Assembly (NCBI GenBank): GCA_022432975.1
Contig: CM039510.1
Location: 33,722,454 to 33,786,453 of the forward strand
From: Begonia masoniana
Lineage: Eukaryota; Streptophyta; Magnoliopsida; Cucurbitales; Begoniaceae
Direction: 5' to 3'
Length of the DNA: 64,000 bases
This document shows positions 11,962-25,487 of the stretch, one piece after another. The notes under the pieces are model-generated. The model was given only the letters and a program-made list of their open reading frames with translations, searched no databases and had not been told where the DNA came from. The number at the start of each line of letters is the position of its first letter. Positions within the stretch are counted from its first letter, which is position 1. Both the position numbers and the translations under genes were made by a program.

Positions 11962-13019
11962 CTTGAAGTGTTGGCGGTAGTGATCCCAGAGTGAGTTTCT
12001 CGAATTCTACTGATTGAATATTGAACTTGGGAATTTGCTCTGAAATTATGGGTTCAACAATATTCCTTGCAGTCTTGCAGATCGCCTGAGTGGTAACAGA
12101 CTCAAATAACTAAGCAAGACATAAATGAGAAGGCATCGATCTATGTAATAATATGAAACCAGGTAATTTTTATGTAGCACCTTGTCGAGATAAGGCCACA
12201 TAAAATCAATAAATTTGTTGAGCCAGTCTACCTTCACAAAAGCAAACACAGAGAAGTCATACACCACAACCAAATAAAACTCAGAAATCCTAATTACATA
12301 CCCGATCATAATCTGGATTTTTAACCCAAATAGGTATCTCAGGTAGAATCTTATGCAAATTTTCTGAGTCTTGATCAACCAATGGAAGAACTTCAGGATT
12401 CTGATCAACGAAGCAGAAAACAGAAAAAGCTCTTAAGATGTACAAGAGTAAATAAGAAGTGTAATATGTCTCCATCGCCCAGCAGAAATTACGAAGAAAG
12501 CTTTCTAAATTGTGTTGCTTCTTTTAGAAGATCCTATTAACCTTCTGGTGTTCTTCATTTTATTTTAACGTGTGTGATATCCTCAGTTAGTCCATTTACT
12601 GCACCATATTTTCCTACTACACAAACTAAACGATGGAGTAATCTTGTCAAAAAGATGGCCACCGATTTCGCACAACTCAGATGCCATTAAATTGATTATT
12701 GAGATCGAGAATTTCGAATAGTTTGGCAGTAATCAAGCAAATTAACACGACCATTTTCATCGATTCATAAAGATTAACTGAAGAAACGACTAAATTACAT
12801 CGATCTGCATTTGAATTCAACGTCCTTAGATTTGGAAAATGGGAAACGCATAAAACAGCGAAAAACAGGGAGAAGATGAGTGAAATGAAATCGTAATGGG
12901 AGACAAACCTTAACATCAACAGGTTGGAAATAGATAAAGAGGAAGTAGCCCGCAATCAAACCGATTGATATCCCTAATCCAAAACCAAAAAAACCTACGA
13001 TCGTACTCACAAAACCCAT
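11962..13019 (-). CDS. SYT: Synaptotagmin (SYT1/SYT2-like), first four coding exons only
   Basis: The exons are 13019-12909, 12400-12302, 12231-12181 and 12085-11962, all with GT/AG borders and compatible phases. They encode about 126 residues. The N-terminal signal anchor MGFVSTIVGFFGFG plus a hydrophobic helix is typical of plant synaptotagmins at ER-plasma membrane contact sites. WVKNPDYDR and VDWLNKFI..MWPYLDK then lead into the start of the SMP lipid-transfer domain (KTARNIVEPIISEQIP, LTLGSLPPT). The rest of SMP and both C2 domains are absent. After exon 4 a normal donor (AAG|GTGCCA) opens an intron in which, 230 bp later, the copia LTR begins. Either the gene ends here as a truncated copy, or the missing exons lie left of the window across a very large intron. 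The first four exons carry no damage. An untranslated leader probably extends to about 13250. Confidence 0.85.
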
Positions 13020-13259
13020 CTTCGATTTTTACTCAAGACCCACAAAATCTCATCCCGCAAACCCAATCGCAGAGACCCAATCACCCCATTCTTCCCCGAA
13101 TGAAGATATAATAATTTAAAAACAGTGAAAAAAACACCCAACTCCAGATCCTCAAATATTCTCCAAATCAAAGAAGAGCAGAAAGATGAAGACAGAGGCC
13201 GTTGCGTTGAGGAGATAATCAATTGGCTAGTCGCCGCTTCAATGCTATTCTTTGGCTTC

Positions 13260-16200
13260 TTTTTAGGGAAATTAAGAAGCCATTAATACAGTTTTGTTCT
13301 ACATTGGGTGGGCCCCATTTATCAACTGCCAAACAACGGTATTTCAAAAACTGAAGTCTATATGATTGATTAGATACACCATAATAAATAATTTATATAC
13401 ATGCAAACAATATATATCCCAGTAACTATAATTTTATTCTTCTACCAATAGCTTTTAGGCTCTGAGGTATTATTTCCCTTCAAAATGAAGGGCACTGTTA
13501 CATACTCTGTCGCAATATTTCTAACACAGTAGTGTCAAGTTTACCATCTATTTTTACAATAATTTAAGAATTGGGTGCTATTAATCGGTGAAGATCAGGT
13601 TGAATGGATCTGAGCGATTTGAATCCATCCAACTGCTCTCGAAAAATTCATTTTTATAATATAGAAAGACAGTTTAAAACGTAGTATCGATTGATCCGAT
13701 TGCTTGATCTTTTTTTTTTTATTCAAGATATAATGGGAAAGAAAATTTCAAGCTTCGTTTTAATTTTGTTGGCTCCATGCATGATCTCGTTAAATTATAC
13801 AAAGTAGTACATTTTATATTTAAAAACTTTGATAGCCGTTGATATGAATACTCACTTGTTTATATGAATTGAGTAATATGAGCATTGATATCAATTGTTT
13901 TTTAATTCCAATGGCTCCTATGATGCAAGACATTGATTAAACGTGGGCTATAAACTTACAATCTAATGCACTAGTATTACAGGAAGAATCCACCAAGACC
14001 AGGATAATCTCTCTCATGCTGCTTAATTTCAGCTAATTAAGTAGGAGTTGATATTATATAGAGGTGTAAAGAGAACTAGAGTTTTGAACTCACAGACGCG
14101 ACATAATCAACTGTCTCATTATTCTATTTTTATAACAACAAATATATTTTCCAACAGTCGAATGTACGTAATAAATAAGAATTCCGATCGGGTCGATCAA
14201 ACTCAGTTCACGTCACTAAGTTGTTCCACAGTTTAAAATAATATACGATAATGCTCAATTGAAAAATTGATAGCAAAAGAAAGAGACAGATATAATAATA
14301 TGACTTATGATTAAAGAAAAAGAATGAAAAGTAGATATAATATTATTTGGAGACCTATCAAGAGTTTTCATATTCTACAAGCAATTAGTTTATTTTTGAT
14401 TAAGGAAATGGTGGGATGTGAACATCCATAAGTTTTCCTTTTGATAAAAAACCATTCAACTTATAATTTTCAAACTCCATCTAGTAATACAATCGCCCAC
14501 TTACGTTGTGCCCCCTAGGCTTCTTTCTTCAAACGAAAGATGTTCCAATGTCTAAAAGTAAACACTCTCACGAGTCATGTGATAGAGTACCATTTTGCGT
14601 GGTTTGGGGCAAAAGGACATATGGCATGACCAAGAACCTAAGTTGAATTTGAATGTTACTTCTTTTTTACTTTTCCAAGCTGGTAGCAACTTGGAGCCTA
14701 GAAGTTTTTCATCTTATTCCATATTCTTCTTCTCATTTTCTTCTCTTTCGAAATATTCCATTTGGGACATCTTGGCAAAGCAAGAATTATACTATCAGAT
14801 GAGATTGTCTTTGACTACTCAATCAATTAAAACTCGAAACTCCCACCTCGTAGTAAAAAAAAAAGTGGGATCTCGTGTACTAATAATGAATGTAAAAATA
14901 TAGAAATTACAAATGATAAAAGACAAAAAAGCAAAATCTACTTTTTGTAATACTTTGATAGAAACAATGCATCAAATTTAGAAGAAGACAAAGAAACCAC
15001 TTTATATGTATATAAAAATGAAGTGATTGGTATTGTCAAGTTGAGCCTTCATTTATTTTTATAGAAACATGATTTAAGAGGTACCTTTCAAAGAGTATGT
15101 TTTTTCAAATAAGTCCACATGAACCAAACAAAGAACTTCAAATGTAATTCAATCTAAATATTATATATTTTGTAAATGAATTGAGAAAACACATATTTGG
15201 TGGTGTAAAGCTTTCTACATTCAGTGGTATAATAGTTTTATATAATAATTTAAACCACATGATTCTTGTGTTTTTTAAAAAATTATTATAATTAAGTAAA
15301 ATACGTTTTTTGTTTATAATTTTGCAATCATTTCAGTTTATTTCGTACTTTTAATTTTATCAATAATACCGTCATAGTTTTAGTTTCATTTGTAATTGAT
15401 TATACAATCTATTTTTGTGATTAGATTAACAAAGAAAAAGTCATGTAATAAGTTTTTAGTCACGCTATTTATTTTTGTCACTTTATTTGATATAAATTGA
15501 TGGCGTAAATTGAAAATTATGATGTAATATTTTTGTAAAATTGAATGACGAAAATAATTTGAAACCCCAATCAAAAATAAATTTATTGATAAAACGACTT
15601 TATTGGAAAAATTAAAACTCTAACTACTAACTTGAGACAACTTCTAAATTACGAGGACTAAAAATGTGTTTTATGTTTTGTTATTTTTAATGTTTGTAAC
15701 ACGGGCATAACATAGGTCAAAACATGTAAGATTTGGTATTCCAAATGATCAAATTTAAACAACAATTCATCCCCATACGATAATCATTGAATCCCACTCA
15801 TCGATTTCAATAAAATCCTAGATCCACATTTTAACTCCAAATCAACTCTAAAATCCCTTACCTTTTATTCGGAAAACGATCATCTCTTGTTTGGTTTTGT
15901 ATTATTTATATCATGACTATCCTTTTAAGAAAGAAAAAAAAAAAGAAATATGCAACTTCTTTTTTCTTGTCAACCTTTTATTCTATATTTTGGCATAAAG
16001 TAATGTTATGTTTACTCTCTATTTTTATCTACTAATTCTTAATTTCTGATGTCACACTCATTAATCAGTTCAATGAATGACTTATTTATAATATGACATT
16101 TTAATTGAAAAATAAGTATCTAATATTACTCTTTGCATAATTATTCTCCAAAATCATTAATTAGATCTTAGAATCCAACAAACCTAAAACATTTTTCGAA

Positions 16201-18600
16201 TCTTCAACTAATAAGGAAACCGACAACACCACAAATATGTTACTATCATTCGAACTCTTTTATTATCATTATTATTATTATTATTTTGAAAAAAAACCAA
16301 ATGAATTTTTGTGATATAGTTATTGGTTCATTAATTGAATTACATGGGTAGAGCATTGTGTTTTAATGTGATAAAGTGTTGGTAAAGCTTTGAAAGCTGC
16401 ATTTTTTAGGCAGCATTCTTTATGTTGGGTAAGAACAATTAATGGTTGTGGTTATCATTCACCAAAAACACACTAGGAGTAGGTCCCCAACCCAACCAAA
16501 TATAACCCTCAATTGTATAAAGAAATGTTGAACAACTATCAACCATTCGTCTCTCGGTAGGTTTCAACCAAAATGATAGATTGGTTGAGATTATTGGTGT
16601 TATAGTCCGGTCCAAACAAAACCTAGGAATTTAGTACGATTCAAGTCGGTTTTTCTTAGCGAAGAACTAACATTTTTTTATTTTGTTATCATTTCAAAAA
16701 CTCAAAAATCAATGAAAACAAGTAGAAATAAAATTCTTATTATAAAATCATGTTTTTAGGTTCAAAATTCTACACGAAGTCATTTTTTTCGTATTTTTAG
16801 CACGCGACATAAATGTACAAATTGAGCCCACAAACCAAAATACAACAAAGAAACCATTTTTTTTACCCTTTGATGAGATATAAACTAGTTGTATTATATG
16901 ATAATTTATCAAATTAGAATAGAATATCTATCAAAGTGAATGTTCATGTATAAGGTTTATTTATTTAATTTTACATGTGACAACATCGGATTAAATTAAG
17001 TTTCTAGAGTCTCAACCCGTGATGACAATACTAATGCCTTGTCCATATAATGACCGCAGTTCATCGAATACATTGTGAAAAATAAATTTCTAGTAACTAT
17101 ATATGGCAATGTTTTCTCAATAAGTCCCAAAAAAATAAAGAACACTAATAATTTCTGTCCTTAAATTTTGAAAAAACTTTATTCTAAAATTGTGGGGAAT
17201 CTTATAAATTAAGAATCAATAACAACCAAGATGTAGTGACAATAAAGGAAAACACAACAACCTTTCCCATCTTAACATTAAAACCTTTACCAATATGTTG
17301 TAGAGAATACATAAAATTTAATGAAAATAATTGGGACCATAGTTAGAGCTTGCCTAAAAGCATTAATGAAAATCACATTTGTTTTTTGTTTCTAGCCGTT
17401 GAGCTCGACACACATGTGCAGTGGATACTCGAATGAGAAAAGTCTAACTGTAGAACCTGATCGTGAAATAGGATCGATTAATGGATACGAGAAGTTCGAA
17501 TCTACATCAGTCAAACTATTATAACGATCTGGGCGAAAACATCTTGTGAAAAGAGTAATGTTAAGTTTATCATCTAATTATACACTTGAATCTTACTTGA
17601 TATGACGTTTAGATGTCATTTATTGCCTAGTATAATAATTAAGATTAAAATAAGATATTAACTGTACAAATTAATGAACAACACATGAAAATATAAGATT
17701 AATTTGTATAATTATCAGATAAACCTAATATCACGCTTGAAAAAATTTATTTAATTGAACCAACTGAGAAGGAACGCAGGTAATGAGTCGATTCATTTCA
17801 AATCGGTTAAAATCAAATTTTGTAGCCCAAATCTTAGGTTGGCTTAGATCAGACTCATCCTACTAGATTTATTAATGTACGAGGACTGCCTACTTGCATT
17901 TTTTCACCACAATGTATATGGTTTAGAACCTATTTCCTATGATGTATAAGTATTTTGAAGAATATCTCTTTCCACGTTAATTACTGAAAAAGAAAAGTAA
18001 AAAATAAAAATAAAAATAAAATTAAAGGGTGAAATATATTTTTGACCCTTGCATTTTATGGTTGGTTTCAATTCAGCCTCTATAATTTTAATTGTTTCAT
18101 TATAGCTCTCTTAATTATAATTTCATTTTTAAATGGTCTCTCTATTTTTGCCATTAAATTTCACATTGTCTCTTTTTTTTTTTTTATCCAGTAATCATGT
18201 CACATCGACAATTAGGTGGATTAAAATTGTTTGGTTGGATTTAATTATTTTAATCATTTTTTTCCCTTCAGTTTTGTCTTATTCTCTCCTACCATCGTCT
18301 AATTTCTTCTACTGAAGTCAAATGATGATGAACGTAATTAATATAATATAATTTATTAAATTAATTATAATTATTATTATTTATAAAATAGAATAATAAA
18401 ATTTATTATTAAATTTAACAATAAAAGTAAGTAAATCTTATTTAAAAACAAAATTAAAAAAAAAAAGAAAGCCCGCGAAATATGACATCCCCGTTTCTCG
18501 CGGTTTCTCCAACGAATCCCCACTCTCTCTCCAACTGTCTTTCTCTCTCTTAACTGTTCAATGCAAACGATTCTTCCATGAAAGTTTACGGTCAATTATT
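13260..18600. other. AT-rich intergenic stretch without recognised genes
   Basis: No conserved coding block, RNA gene or element boundary was recognised. The sequence is AT-rich with short homopolymers. About 110 bp (13700-13810) resemble 61125-61235, pointing to a dispersed repeat. The stretch 18018-18175 reads like a fragment of a common noncoding plant repeat. The open frames here are short and unlike known proteins. The last few hundred bases, with CT-rich runs near 18520-18560, are probably the promoter and leader of the next gene. Confidence 0.6.
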
Positions 18601-18772
18601 TTGAATTAATTCCGAAGAAGTTATTGCGTTCTCCGCCTTCTCGTCTTTGATTCTTTCGCTATATATCCAAACGACTCCATTGGATTCATCTACCTTTTAC
18701 AGTATCGTTTCTCATGCTCTTCATTTTCCCTTTGAATTAACTTTTCCGTCTCTTTCTTTCCGCCGATCAATT

Positions 18773-21700
18773 ATGGAGTTGTTCGCGAATCATCGGGTGG
18801 TTTACAGGCCTGTGAACGAAGTGGATTTGAGTTCTGATAGCTCTGAGTTTTATCTCCGACCCAATGTTAAAGGTTTGCTTTCCAAAATTCTTTTTCTGGT
18901 TCGGCTATTGTTTGGTTTAGGTGGGAAAATGTGGAGAAGGATATACCATCTTCGATAATTGTTCGTTGGATATTCTTTTCTAATCTGATTGCTCTGATAA
19001 AATTTTACTTATCAGCGAGCAAATGGCAGAGCTGCTTAGAAAAATGTATTGGTTTAAACTGCACATTGGTGATTAAAAGCTGTGAACTTAATTTGACTTT
19101 ATTCCCAATAATGTAGAAGTTATAATAGTTCTAAATCAAATTCAAATCTGATTGATAGCCAACATAGAAGATAATTTTTCTAGAGAGATATTATAACATT
19201 CAATTATTGAAGTATTTGTGTTGCTGATATGTGAAAACATTAATCTTCTGAATAGCCCCAAGGATGGCTGGATTAATTGTGAAGATTTTCGTATGGTTTT
19301 TGGAATCAAGGGTTTTTGGGAAGTTGCTATTATACGCACTTAAAGCAAATAATCTAATTCACAAGGTATGTTTTTCCCTTCTTTCTTATTCTCTCATTTT
19401 GGCGTCTTAAAATTTAGTGATCAAAGCAATTTTTTATTACAAAAGTTGCATTTTCCTAAAGATAAATCATCCTTCAAAAAACATGCTCACCCATCTGTTT
19501 GATTTCAGATTCTCTTTTCTCTCCCAAAATATAATTTTTTTTTCTCGTCAGTTAATGTATTTGCAGTTGAATTATTTTTCTGAACATTTTGTAACTCCAT
19601 CCTCTGAAATTCGCAAGGAAATTTTGCAGTTGATCACAAATGCCGAGTTGGAAGAGTCGCCAGTTTTTGTTCCCACGCATCCTTTTGAAAGTCTGTATTC
19701 TTTCCATCGTTTATGGTTTCACTGAAGTGATATACCTCTAAGAAATTTTCAGGAAAAACTGATATTACCACCACTAAGGCATATATTCCCTCTGAGAAAT
19801 GTCTGTTTTAGTAATTAATATCATTTATTGCAGACATCGAAGAACAACAAGTCAAGCACATCGATTTGGATCTATCTCCATCTGAACGAGTCCAAGAGGC
19901 AGTAAAATGTTTGGAAGTGCATTCAGAGGAAATGGTAACTCCTGATTTTCGCCATTGGACAATAATGGACTATTCAAAAGCCTACTGTTCAGGAGAAATA
20001 ACTCCTATAACTGTAAGTAACTTTCTGACACCACATGTCTTGGTTAAACTTTTTTGTTTTGTGCTTTTGATACTTTTTTCCAACTGTTTTGATATTAAGA
20101 CGTCCCCTTCTTTAAACATTTGTACTGGTTGAAATTTTATAGGTTGCAGAGAGATTTATAGCTGCTGTAGTAGAATCATCCAACCCGCAATTGAATATGT
20201 CATTCTTTATCAACTATGTTGCCGAAGATATTTTAAAGCAGGCAACTGAATCAAGTCTTCGTTACAAGCGAGGTATTTCAGGCCATCTAGTTTATTCTTC
20301 CCTTATGACATGGGTTCCCTTCTTAAATGGATATATGTGCAAGAAGAATACAGCATCTAGCCTAAGCTCATTCCTTATGCTCATATGCAATGTCATCTGT
20401 TTCAGGAGAGTCTATTTCAATTCTAGATGGAGTCCCAATTGCCATCAAGGACGAAATAGACTGTTCCCCATATCCAACGACAGGTAATTTGCAGTCCCAT
20501 CATTTCTCTCGATCAAGACTCAAAGCTACATGCATGATATTTTAGCTCCCTGTTTGGAAAATTTTATTCATCAGGTGGCACAAAATGGCTGCACAAATTT
20601 AGACATTGTTCAAATGATGCATGCTGTGTTAAATGCCTCCGGTCATGTGGTGCAATTCTCGTCGGTAAAACGAATATGCATGAACTTGGTGCTGGGACTA
20701 GTGGGATAAATCCCCACTATGGGTAAAAGGATCAAACCTCTATCTTTTATAGATCCTTCTCTTTTCAAGCTAATGTGTCGTATAAGCATCACAAGTTCCA
20801 TGTTTTCTCTCTATTAATATTTCTTTCACTCTACAATCTTGATAATTTCTTATATTTTTGCCTTTCCAATAAGGAAAAGAAACATGACACGTAAAAAATT
20901 GATGTAGGGTGACTAGAAATCCATATAATACCAAAATGATATCGGGGGGTTCTTCTAGTGGATCTGCTGCAGTGGTGGCTGCAGGATTATGCCCAGCCGC
21001 GTTAGGCGTTGATGGGGGAGGTAATCTAATTCTTCTTGTAATCTAAAAAAAATCCTTAATCATACCATTATGTTCTAGATGTACTCCATTGCTAGAGGCT
21101 ACAAGCTTGACATGTAGGGATTTAGTAAGGTGGGTAGAAATAGAATTGTATACTTTTTTTATAATGAGAAATTATATTAATAGAAAGGAAACAGAGTTGT
21201 ATTCTTTTTTAAAAATATAATTTGCCCGGACCAAAATTTGATTTTTGAGATGACATTTGAGGCTATGTTGGTTACAAAATTAAAATTCAAGCCAATAGTT
21301 CAATTTATAGGTTGGATGCTTTGGACATATCGTGAGTGACATGACGTAAGAAACCCATTGTTCTAAAACTCAAACCGTACAGGACTATGGACCCATAATC
21401 ATTTTCAACTTAAATAAACTTATGTTTTGTTTCCTATATCCTGGTACTATAATGTCTGGAAAAAATGTTTCATTTGTTATCTAGGATCTGTCCGAATGCC
21501 AGCTGCTCTTTGCGGAGTTGTCGGTTTCAAACCAACTTTTGGACGTGTGCCCCATGATGGGTGAGTACTTAAATGCCTACTGCAGATAATTATTTCTACT
21601 ATCTTCTATTCTAACTTCTATTAAACGATGAGTTTACTCTCTTCACAGAGTTCTTCCTCTGAACTGGACAGTTGGAATGATAGGAATATTAGCAGGCAAT

Positions 21701-24505
21701 ATCCAGGATGCATTCATTGTGTCAGTGATACACCTTTGTTCGTTACTTTTTTCCTTAGTTGTTTTTGTTGGAATAACTTTTTCTGTTTCATAAATGGCAG
21801 CTATGCAGCTATTGCTGGTAAACTGCAATTGCATCAGCAAACCACTACTTCCGTAAGAATTAATATAAAAGGAAGAAATTTTAGCTTAGCCATCTAAACT
21901 TTCCTAGGCATCAACAAAGCTCTTTCCTTATCAAATTCTCCTTTATGAGCAACTAAATTGTACAGTTTTACAAATTGCAAAAGCTATGATGTTGAAAATA
22001 TGACTTGAAAAATGGAGGGTAGTTCAGAAAAGATGACTACTGTGTGGAAGAATTCTAGTCTAGACCAGGTATCTTCAGGTAAAAATCTGAATTATATGTT
22101 AAAATTTTACACAAATAAACATTAAAAACAACTTTTTTAGGGGAACAATTGCATGAAATAAAACAACTCTTTCAGTGAACAATTGCATGAGATGGCTTAC
22201 TTTTAGGAATACGAGGCAAGTAGTTCTTATAAGTAATGTAAAATCAACTAAAATGAAGAAATTTGTTCTTAAAGATGCGCCCTAGCTTATCTAAAATGTG
22301 ATGTACCTCTTCCTTGCAGATCATTCAGCCCAAGTTCAATTTTCCAATTCTGAACTCAACAAAACCCTTATCTGACATCAGATTGGCAAAGTATGGAGAG
22401 GTTGTAAATCTTTATTTGACTCCTTTCATGGGCGTCATCAATACTTTATGAGCGATGAATGGCTTCTCATGTCAACAATCTTTTTTATGAACCACTAATT
22501 AGTGGTTCAACGATTGCAGTGAAGAGATAAGAGTTTGTTGTTCCAGTGCTGTGGAAAAGCTTCAAAAGCATTATGGCTGGCAGGTATAAGAGAAAAAGAG
22601 GCTCTTAATCGGTTTCATTTTTCAGATTATGCTCATTAGTTCATTCCTCTGCAGTGAAACGATGAAAATCCTTCTAATTATGAGTGACAGGATAAAAACA
22701 TGAAATCTACGAGAGCATAACAAAAATCTATTAAGTTCAATTTACAGATATGATAATTGTCTCCACTTTTTGGTCCTATATATGGAGGGAAAGCTATAAT
22801 TTTTTTAACAAATCTCATCATTGTATCTCTCATTTGAATAATATTAGGCTTGTTCAATTGAACGCACTTGGATTTCCAAATACTTTATGAATCATCTATT
22901 TTTATAGATTTTTTCTCTATTTTCCCATACAAATTTCTTATTACCATTATACATTCTATTTATGACACACAATCTCGTTTGCCATAAAAAATGTTTGAAA
23001 CTAACTGTGTTTTTTTTTTTTAATCTTAAGACCGTGAAGGTAACTATACCAGAGATAGAAGTGATGCGCCTGGCCCATTACGTAACAATTGCATCTGAGT
23101 GCAGCATTTCACTCAGTTCTTATCTACAAAAACTGTACAATTATCCTTACCAGCTATATTTTTTAATTGACTATGAAAGTCCAATAAATGCAATATAATT
23201 TCAATGTAGCAGGAACTTTTCAGAACTTGGTTGGGATGCAAGAGTAGCACTTGCAGTGTATGGTTCTTTTAGCAGCAAGGAATATATAAAGGCTCAGAGA
23301 ATTAGGTAATATATTATATATCCCCATTTAATTTAAGGAATGCCAAAAGTGCATGTTTATTTGAAGTACACGAGAAAGTAGACCTTGACAGAGAGATTTT
23401 ATTTAAACAAAAAGTTTGATTTCCTGTAGCATGGCGCTGTTTAGTTTTGCATACACACAGTAACATAACTTCACGTTTTATCAGACATCGGCAGATGCAG
23501 TTTCATCAGAACATTTTCGACCAAGCAGATGTCATCGTCTCCCCAACAACAGGGTAATTTTTTCTCTTAAGTTCTGTCATACAATTTTTCAAAAGACACT
23601 TAAATGTGAAATTTATCAACAGAGTTACTGCATACCAAATTTTTGACGATGCCAAGGAGACTGGAGAGCTTGACTACATCAATGGAGGTACAGAATGACA
23701 AATTAATCGGTTTTTTTAGTTCTCAATATCATCAAAGTTGATCTTCGATTACATTTTCAAGGAACTGGACCATAACAAATTTCTAATGATTTCCTCTTGG
23801 AAAGAACTACTGAAGAAGATATTAGTCTAACATTGGAGAGAATTCAATTTTCCAACAAAACCTTACTTTTTATGCAAAAATGACTTAAAAAACAAGTTAC
23901 TTACGGTAGAAATTTTTCCAATTAGGTTGTAGCCATAAAACCCATTGACCATATTGAACTCATTTTGATTTCTTCAGCTGCACTTATAAAGTACTCAATT
24001 GCTGGAAATTTTCTCGGATTACCTGCAGTTACAGTCCCGGTATACTTTATAACCCCTTCAACATTATTTACTTTTGTATTTTTGATATTTATCATCATCA
24101 CCCTTCTCTGAGCTCCTGACTTCCCATAGGTTGGATATGATAAATTGGGTTTACCCATTGGCCTTCAGTTCATTGGAAGGCCATGGTCTGAAGCCACACT
24201 AATTCATATAGCAGAAGCTATGCAGGTCAATGATTATCTTCCTTGTTGATATCCATTTGTTCTTCAATTCTTCAATTTTTCTTGTGTATTTATTACTTAC
24301 TTCCGTGTTATATTTCATATTCGGACTATATCTAAAACAATAAATCAATAAATAAAATATCTTATAACTTTAGGTTTTGATATTTTAGATGATCTTGTAC
24401 TATAACTGCAGTTATTCTGATTCTGTAAATCTAAACATATTGCAGGTGCTCTGTATAACGGATTATCGAAAGCCTGAAGTTTTCTTTGATCTACTACACA
24501 AATGA
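18773..24505 (+). CDS. FAAH: Fatty acid amide hydrolase (amidase-signature family), 20 exons
   Basis: The exons are 18773-18872, 19256-19365, 19567-19690, 19834-20012, 20143-20272, 20406-20483, 20575-20722, 20908-21020, 21485-21560, 21649-21720, 21801-21852, 22320-22400, 22503-22583, 23031-23134, 23213-23305, 23485-23553, 23623-23687, 23978-24039, 24130-24225 and 24446-24505. All have GT/AG borders and join in frame to 630 residues. The amidase signature is clear: PIAIKDEID gives Lys229, GGSSSGSAA gives Ser305 and [14 protein letters not shown] gives nucleophile Ser329. These match the Lys/cis-Ser/Ser triad of Arabidopsis FAAH with a constant offset of 24. A hydrophobic N-terminal segment (residues about 37-60) fits the membrane-facing substrate entry of plant FAAH. 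The enzyme hydrolyses N-acylethanolamines to free fatty acid and ethanolamine. Length is close to the 607-residue Arabidopsis protein. No break is seen. A second, FAAH2-like plant type is possible. Confidence 0.93.
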
Positions 24506-24894
24506 TATCTGCTAAATTTGCCAAAGCCTAAGTAGAGATGAACAATCCTATCGCTAAATTCCTAGGGCTCTATATAAAGTGTTGTTGATGAAATTTTCAT
24601 ATTTATAAACAAACATGTGGTTTGCCTATAGCTTGAGATCTAATTTCCAAGAAAATTATAATTTATTCTTAAGATAATAGTTTTTATACTTTAAAATTGA
24701 AAAAACAATGCCAATATATATTTTTACAAAATTTTCATTTCTTATAAAAAAAATAATTCCATTTTCTTGGATACAATTAGAAATACGATAGTAAAATCTT
24801 TAAATTTGGCTTAATTGTCAATCGCCGTTCAATGAACCCAAAAACACCGCCGTGAAAAAGGTTTCCAGTTCAGCTCTTTCTTTCTTAAAAAGGG
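24506..24894. other. 3' region of the FAAH gene
   Basis: AT-rich DNA holding the probable 3' untranslated part and poly(A) signals of the upstream gene. No other gene is seen. Confidence 0.5.
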
Positions 24895-24966
24895 AGGTCC
24901 TACCGGGAGTCGAACCCAGGTCGCTGGATTCAAAGTCCAGAGTGCTAACCACTACACCATAGAACC
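24895..24966 (-). tRNA. tRNA-Gln (anticodon UUG)
   Basis: The minus-strand cloverleaf is 72 nt. The acceptor GGTTCTA pairs with TAGGACC, with one G-U pair, and the discriminator is T. The D-arm carries GTAGTGGTTAGCAC (A box), and the anticodon stem CTGGA/TCCAG encloses CTTTGAA with anticodon TTG. The T-arm GGTTCGACTCC gives the B box. There is no intron, and CCA is not encoded, as usual in plant nuclei. The gene lies alone between two protein genes, and a T-run on the minus strand soon downstream could end RNA polymerase III transcription. Confidence 0.97.
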
Positions 24967-25487
24967 TCAGCTGACAAAATTTTTGGTTTTTTATTTTCTT
25001 AAAAAATCTCGCCAATTCATCACTGATTTTCAATGTTAGAAAATCTCAATAGGTTTACAGATAATGCAAATCTATATGGATATTGACGTTTGGAGCTGAT
25101 AAAGTGTTTCGATCTGGTTGAAATGTGTGGTTCGGATAGGCAGAGCAACCTAAACCCAGATAACTTTTTGGGCATTTCAACCTAAACTACCATAAAAAAT
25201 GGAACACGAAACGGAAAAGTACCAAGTTTTGTCGTCGAAAAATAGGAAAAAAGTACATTTATACTTCTCTTTTATAACAAATGAGGAATTAGAATACATT
25301 TATAGAACAAAAGTTAATATACAATTGCAATCTCTATCCATCATCTCATTTTCATTCCAAGTCTCAGTCTGATCTAAGCTAAAATTATTGATCTTTTCTG
25401 CTATTATGCGGCCGTGATTGGTAATTACCAGTCAATGCCCGTACTTGAAGAAATTAAAAGCTTTTTTTTTTTTTCATTCTACCATTT

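Noticed and set aside
14595..14903. 102-codon frame in the intergenic stretch
   Set aside because: No conserved motif, AT-rich composition, and no splice or promoter context supporting a gene.
24818..25033. Short minus-strand protein frame
   Set aside because: It runs through the tRNA-Gln gene; the frame is a by-product.
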